A DNA stretch of 47,747 bases from an uncultured Erysipelotrichaceae bacterium (lineage in GTDB: Bacteria; Bacillota_I; Bacilli_A; Erysipelotrichales; Erysipelotrichaceae), in the NCBI GenBank assembly GCA_947036815.1, contig CAMQRS010000008.1, forward strand, positions 1 to 47,747, read 5' to 3'. Each line of letters begins with the position of its first letter. Position 1 is the first letter of the stretch. This document shows, in pieces, positions 44,236 to 47,747 of this stretch. The translations under genes and the position numbers were made by a program. Under the pieces are notes generated by a model. That model was not told where the DNA came from. It saw only the letters and a program-made list of their open reading frames with translations, and searched no databases.

Positions 44236-45975
44236 TTATTCAATACTTTCTAATACTCTTTCTTCTAACATATCAAACGGTAGTGCACCTAAATCTAATA
44301 CTAGTTTATGGAATTCATAAGCACTAAAATCATCACCCATAGTAGTCATTACTTCTTCTTTTAAATCCAAGAAACGATAGTAATAACCATAATATGGAAT
44401 AAACACTCCTGGATTTTGTAACAATTGTTCATACTGATCATTCGCTGATTCTTCATCTAATCCAAAACTAGTAGTTAAGAAAGCAATTGCTTCTTCTCTA
44501 CTTAAATTATCATAATGTATTTCAAGATCTAAATTTAATATTAATGAATAAGAATACATCTCATTTAGTTCTATAAATTCTGCCATGACTGGATCATCAC
44601 TATAGTCATTCATTTCATTTGAACTATATGTTGCCCATGTTTCACTATATCCTAAATTTGCAAACAGCATACGAATGATATGAGCCCCACTATTCTTCAC
44701 ATAGTTATGTTGATACATATGTCCTGGATACCCTTCATGTGCAATCGTATTATAGTCATCTGGTGTAAATGAACCATTTAATACTAAACGCTCATTTGAA
44801 TTCAATTCATCTAATGGACTTAAATAATACATTGCTGATGCCTGAATAATTTCTTGTAGAGATTCAGGTACTTCTTCCATATGGTAGGTTAATGAATCAA
44901 GTAACGGGAAATCTTCACTTGCTTCTACTTGTGTTTCAAAATAAGCAATTAATTCATTAATATCGTTAATGCTTGTATAATTTACTTCCATTGATTCCAT
45001 TGTTTGTAATTCTGGATGTTCATTTAGTAGAGTCATATATTTTATCAATACATCTTCTTGTACCTCAGCTAAATATGAACGATATTCTTCAACATCATCA
45101 AAGCTAGTATAATTCTCTATTTTTTGCGCGTAATATTCTTGCCCATTATCATAATCTGCGAGTGATGCATCATCATCTTCTGTGTTAATCTTAATTGCTT
45201 TTAAGTCGATTAGTAAGCTATCATAAGCCACTAAAAACGCATTATTATATGCATCGCTTACGTCTTGCTTAGCACGCACCTTTTCTTCATCACTTAAAAA
45301 TGTTAGTGCATCAATTTTTATACTAGCACTCTCTACTATATAACTGTGATCACCATCAACAAACGTTTGTATTTGTTCAATCACTTCATCCATATATGTC
45401 TGAGACATTCCGAATCCTTCATCTTGTCTCTCTTCTTCTAATGTTACATAATCTTTATAGTATTCTGGGGTACTAGTTAAAATAGCTATAAATGAATCTA
45501 AATCTAATTGTTCATCTATATTAAAGAAATACAAAGTTAATGGTAAGGATTGAGGTATCCCATTATTCACATCTAAATAATTAGTCGTTAAATAATACAT
45601 ATCTTGAGCTTCAATCACGTTTTCCATCGCATATTTCAATACATCATAAGATAATTGTTGGTCTAAGTTAAGTGTTTCATAGTCATATTCAACTATTTTT
45701 TCTAATATTTCTTCTGCATCCACTACACCTTCTTCAAAGTCTTCTTTTGTTGTGAAAGGTAGCTCATACTCTTCAATATCAATACCTAATGCTGTTGGAT
45801 CACTTAACAATAGATTGTAATCCATTGCTTCATCACCTGTTAATTCAGGCACTAATTCATCAAGATATTTCGCAAACTCATCACTTCCTTTAGTGGGTTT
45901 TCTTTCACATCCCGCTACACTCAATGATACAAATAACAAACTCAAACACATTCCTGATTTAATGATTTTGTTCAT
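44236..45975 (-). CDS. DUF885-family lipoprotein, putative metallopeptidase
   Basis: The 579-residue protein has a lipoprotein signal peptide (lipobox SVAGC, Cys23) and the DUF885 body, rich in acidic helices. The key motif is HEGYPGHMYQ near 412-421, the HExxxGH-type zinc motif of the family, with downstream WATYSSNEM. Members are annotated as peptidases related to M2/M32-like folds, and substrates are mostly unknown. It would act on the outer side of the membrane. It lies nine bases after the YitT-like gene and 21 before proC, suggesting one transcript. Confidence 0.86.
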   Translation of the reverse strand: MNKIIKSGMCLSLLFVSLSVAGCERKPTKGSDEFAKYLDELVPELTGDEAMDYNLLLSDPTALGIDIEEYELPFTTKEDFEEGVVDAEEILEKIVEYDYETLNLDQQLSYDVLKYAMENVIEAQDMYYLTTNYLDVNNGIPQSLPLTLYFFNIDEQLDLDSFIAILTSTPEYYKDYVTLEEERQDEGFGMSQTYMDEVIEQIQTFVDGDHSYIVESASIKIDALTFLSDEEKVRAKQDVSDAYNNAFLVAYDSLLIDLKAIKINTEDDDASLADYDNGQEYYAQKIENYTSFDDVEEYRSYLAEVQEDVLIKYMTLLNEHPELQTMESMEVNYTSINDINELIAYFETQVEASEDFPLLDSLTYHMEEVPESLQEIIQASAMYYLSPLDELNSNERLVLNGSFTPDDYNTIAHEGYPGHMYQHNYVKNSGAHIIRMLFANLGYSETWATYSSNEMNDYSDDPVMAEFIELNEMYSYSLILNLDLEIHYDNLSREEAIAFLTTSFGLDEESANDQYEQLLQNPGVFIPYYGYYYRFLDLKEEVMTTMGDDFSAYEFHKLVLDLGALPFDMLEERVLESIE

Positions 45976-45984
45976 AGTTTCCTC

Positions 45985-46839
45985 CTATAATTTTTTTTCA
46001 AAATTACCACTAATACTCAATCCCTCTGAAAATATAATAAATGCATTTTTATCAATATCTTTTACCATACTCTTTAAAATATTAACTTCATACTTAGAGA
46101 CTGCCGTCACTAGTATGTACGTTCCTTCACCAGTATATGCACCATGCCCTTCCCAATACGTAACACCTCTTCTTAAATCATGTAAGATAGTGTTTCTTAT
46201 TTCGGGTTTTTTAGTAAAAATCATCGCTGTCATACTAATATTTTGATAATGTATTTTATCAACCACAAATCCAAATATCACTGCATTAATGATTGAATAA
46301 ATAGCTATTTGTACATCAAATAACAACATACAACCAGTGAATAAAACAATATTTACACCCATTGTTAGTTTTCCTATACTAAAATTTTGGATATGTTGGA
46401 TAAAGTAAACACCAATAATATCCAATCCTCCTGAACTTCCACTTGCTCGTAATACACTTCCGATTCCCAATCCACAAATACATGCACCCACAATCAACGA
46501 AGTTAATATATCGTCAATAATAGGAACACTAGGAATTGGAATCAACGCAAAAAACACTGTTTGCAATACAAGGCTCAATATGGTACTAAAAAAGAAATTC
46601 TTTGAAATATATTTATACGCTAAAATCATTAACGGTATATTAAACATCATATTGATATATCCACTTATTTCAAAATCAAATACATACCCAAAACTTTCAA
46701 GTAAGGTACGAATAATCTGTGAAATCCCTACAATCCCTCCAGTATACAAACCAAACGGGGTAACGAAAACATTTAATCCATAGCAAAATAGAAATGTACC
46801 CCCAGTTATAATCATAAACATATTAAAATTTTTATTCAT
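45985..46839 (-). CDS. YitT-family membrane protein (DUF2179)
   Basis: The 284-residue protein has five to six N-terminal membrane helices (about 8-180), including the family signature YGLNVFVTPFGLYTGGIVGI and GSVLRASGSSGGLDIIG. A soluble C-terminal DUF2179 domain (about 200-284) contains YWEGHGAYTGEGTYILVTAV and EVNILKSMVKDIDKNAFIIF. Transport substrates are unknown; the DUF2179 domain resembles small-ligand-binding ACT-like folds. It diverges from the DUF421 gene. Confidence 0.9.
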   Translation of the reverse strand: MNKNFNMFMIITGGTFLFCYGLNVFVTPFGLYTGGIVGISQIIRTLLESFGYVFDFEISGYINMMFNIPLMILAYKYISKNFFFSTILSLVLQTVFFALIPIPSVPIIDDILTSLIVGACICGLGIGSVLRASGSSGGLDIIGVYFIQHIQNFSIGKLTMGVNIVLFTGCMLLFDVQIAIYSIINAVIFGFVVDKIHYQNISMTAMIFTKKPEIRNTILHDLRRGVTYWEGHGAYTGEGTYILVTAVSKYEVNILKSMVKDIDKNAFIIFSEGLSISGNFEKKL

Positions 46840-46966
46840 AATCTTACTCCTTACTTATATATTCATATAATTTATAGGCTTATTATAACGTGTAAATACT
46901 CGTCTGTCTATGAAAATAAAGTATGGACTTTTTCTTTTTGTTCATACTATAAAAGGAGGAATATTT

Positions 46967-47662
46967 ATGTACCTAAATATCATATTAAGAAGTATATTTT
47001 CATTTTTATTTTTACAAATATTAGCCAAATGGGGTGGTCCAAAACAGTTGTCTCAATTGACCTACTATGACTACATTGTTGGTATAACCGTTGGTAACTT
47101 AGCTGGTGCTTGGGCAATCAACGTAGATATTCCATGGTATTATTGCGCATTGTCTATGGTGATATATATTGGATTAACTGTGCTTCAATCCTTATTAACT
47201 ATGAAAAGTTTAAAATTACGTAAAGCCTTAACAGGGACTCCTGTATTCTTGATTCATCATGGAAAAATAATTGAAAAAAATTTAAAAAAAATAAGATTTG
47301 ATATTAATGATTTTCTAAGCGAATGTAGAAGTCAGGGGCAATTTGATATCAGTATGATTGAGTTTGCAGTCATGGAAACAAGTGGAAAGATTTCATTACT
47401 ATTAAAAAGTGAAGAAAACCCAATCACCTTTAAAGGAATGAATAAAAACATAATTCAGGAAGAAATAAGTGCAAACGTGGTTATTGACGGAAAGATTATG
47501 GAAAAAGAATTACGCATGATTGGTAAAGATGCGTATTGGTTAAAAGATAAATTAAAAGATGAAGACATCTCTAATTTATTATTGGTTATCGCTGATCGTA
47601 ATAATCAAATTCAGTATTTTTATAAAAACGAAACATTAAAGCATGCTAATTATTATATGTAA
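46967..47662 (+). CDS. DUF421-family membrane protein (YetF/YkjA-like)
   Basis: The 231-residue protein has three hydrophobic helices within about 4-85, the family segments GPKQLSQLTYYDYIVGITVGN and the later LRKALTGTPVFLIHHGKI, DINDFLSECRSQGQFDISMI and EFAVMETSGKISLLLKSEEN, followed by a tail of beta structure. In Bacillus YetF is a membrane protein of unclear role, tied to spore germination or envelope functions in relatives. I chose ATG 46967 because AAGGAGG lies at correct spacing; the longer frame starts inside the leader. Confidence 0.87.
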   Translation: MYLNIILRSIFSFLFLQILAKWGGPKQLSQLTYYDYIVGITVGNLAGAWAINVDIPWYYCALSMVIYIGLTVLQSLLTMKSLKLRKALTGTPVFLIHHGKIIEKNLKKIRFDINDFLSECRSQGQFDISMIEFAVMETSGKISLLLKSEENPITFKGMNKNIIQEEISANVVIDGKIMEKELRMIGKDAYWLKDKLKDEDISNLLLVIADRNNQIQYFYKNETLKHANYYM

Positions 47663-47688
47663 TTACTAAAAAACCTGCACTCTTGATA

Positions 47689-47710
47689 TGTCCCCAGTTT
47701 CCTGGACACA
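47689..47710. other. IS-end-like inverted sequence at the right edge
   Basis: TGTCCCCAGTTTCCTGGACA carries an imperfect inverted repeat (GTCC...AG / CTGGAC). Its sequence style recalls terminal repeats of IS3-family elements, like the end at the left edge. No transposase frame can be read in the remaining 37 bases. It could also be a weak hairpin after the DUF421 gene, but no T-run follows. Confidence 0.35.
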
Positions 47711-47747
47711 TTTAAAATTGAATCAAGCATTACAAATGGATGTTTCT

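Noticed and set aside
1-47747. CRISPR arrays, tRNA or rRNA genes, prophage, toxin-antitoxin or defence systems
   Set aside because: No regular spaced repeats, cloverleaf-like sequences, phage genes or recognised defence families were seen; the only RNA element is the T-box.

Overview
The window reads as chromosomal DNA of a low-GC Gram-positive bacterium (Bacillota). Base composition is strongly A+T rich. There is a histidine T-box leader, a CcpA-type cre site, RNase HIII, MutS2, RqcH, a YtrA-type GntR regulator and strong Shine-Dalgarno sequences. A huge secreted protein built from glycan-degrading modules suggests a host-mucosa or gut lifestyle; the gene set would fit the Erysipelotrichia, but that placement is inference and no rRNA marker is present. 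Several starts were moved downstream to the ATG that sits at proper spacing from a Shine-Dalgarno.

Region 1 (1-7.0 kb) is the accessory part. The window opens inside an IS3-family (IS150-like) element: its terminal sequence, the orfA ribosome binding site and the first ten codons are visible. Next comes a 1863-residue surface protein carrying a GH123/DUF4091 module, a LamG module, three Big2 modules and a BNR/Asp-box propeller, with a perfect cre match upstream. A decayed IS3-type transposase follows. The glycosidase gene is therefore bracketed by two different IS3-type remnants. The last bases of the window hold another possible IS-end-like sequence.

Region 2 (7.0-18.4 kb) is housekeeping: cvpA-mutS2-uvrC and a small LuxR-type HTH gene on the minus strand, divergent from rnhC with a 25-bp palindrome over the rnhC promoter; a GT51 transglycosylase, a YneF-like protein, an unknown gene and gmk on the minus strand; rqcH and a D,D-carboxypeptidase on the plus strand.

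Region 3 (18.4-30.3 kb) holds nox, a CBS/DRTGG family II pyrophosphatase, a 5'-truncated MATE transporter, cysE with a LUD-domain gene, cca with a YfcE-type phosphodiesterase, a small membrane protein, a lipoprotein, an AlaX-type editing protein, an RNA methyltransferase and a Cof-type HAD phosphatase. Many genes end in clear hairpin terminators, several shared between convergent genes.

Region 4 (30.3-34.8 kb) has two adjacent ABC-2 type ABC systems. The upstream one is a GntR(YtrA)-ATPase-permease operon whose promoter carries an exact AGTGTA-N13-TACACT operator plus an unexplained 13-bp inverted repeat centred near the -35 box.

Region 5 (34.9-43.4 kb) is a complete compact histidine operon, hisZ-G-D-C-B-H-A-F-I-E plus a PHP histidinol phosphatase, preceded by a T-box with a CAC (His) specifier. 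Most junctions overlap or touch.

Region 6 (43.4-47.7 kb) is a YitT-DUF885 lipoprotein-proC cluster and a divergent DUF421 membrane protein. No tRNA, rRNA, CRISPR array or prophage was recognised. Nothing here clearly amounts to a new defence or mobile system; the best leads are the GH123/BNR enzyme and several unexplained palindromes in promoters.
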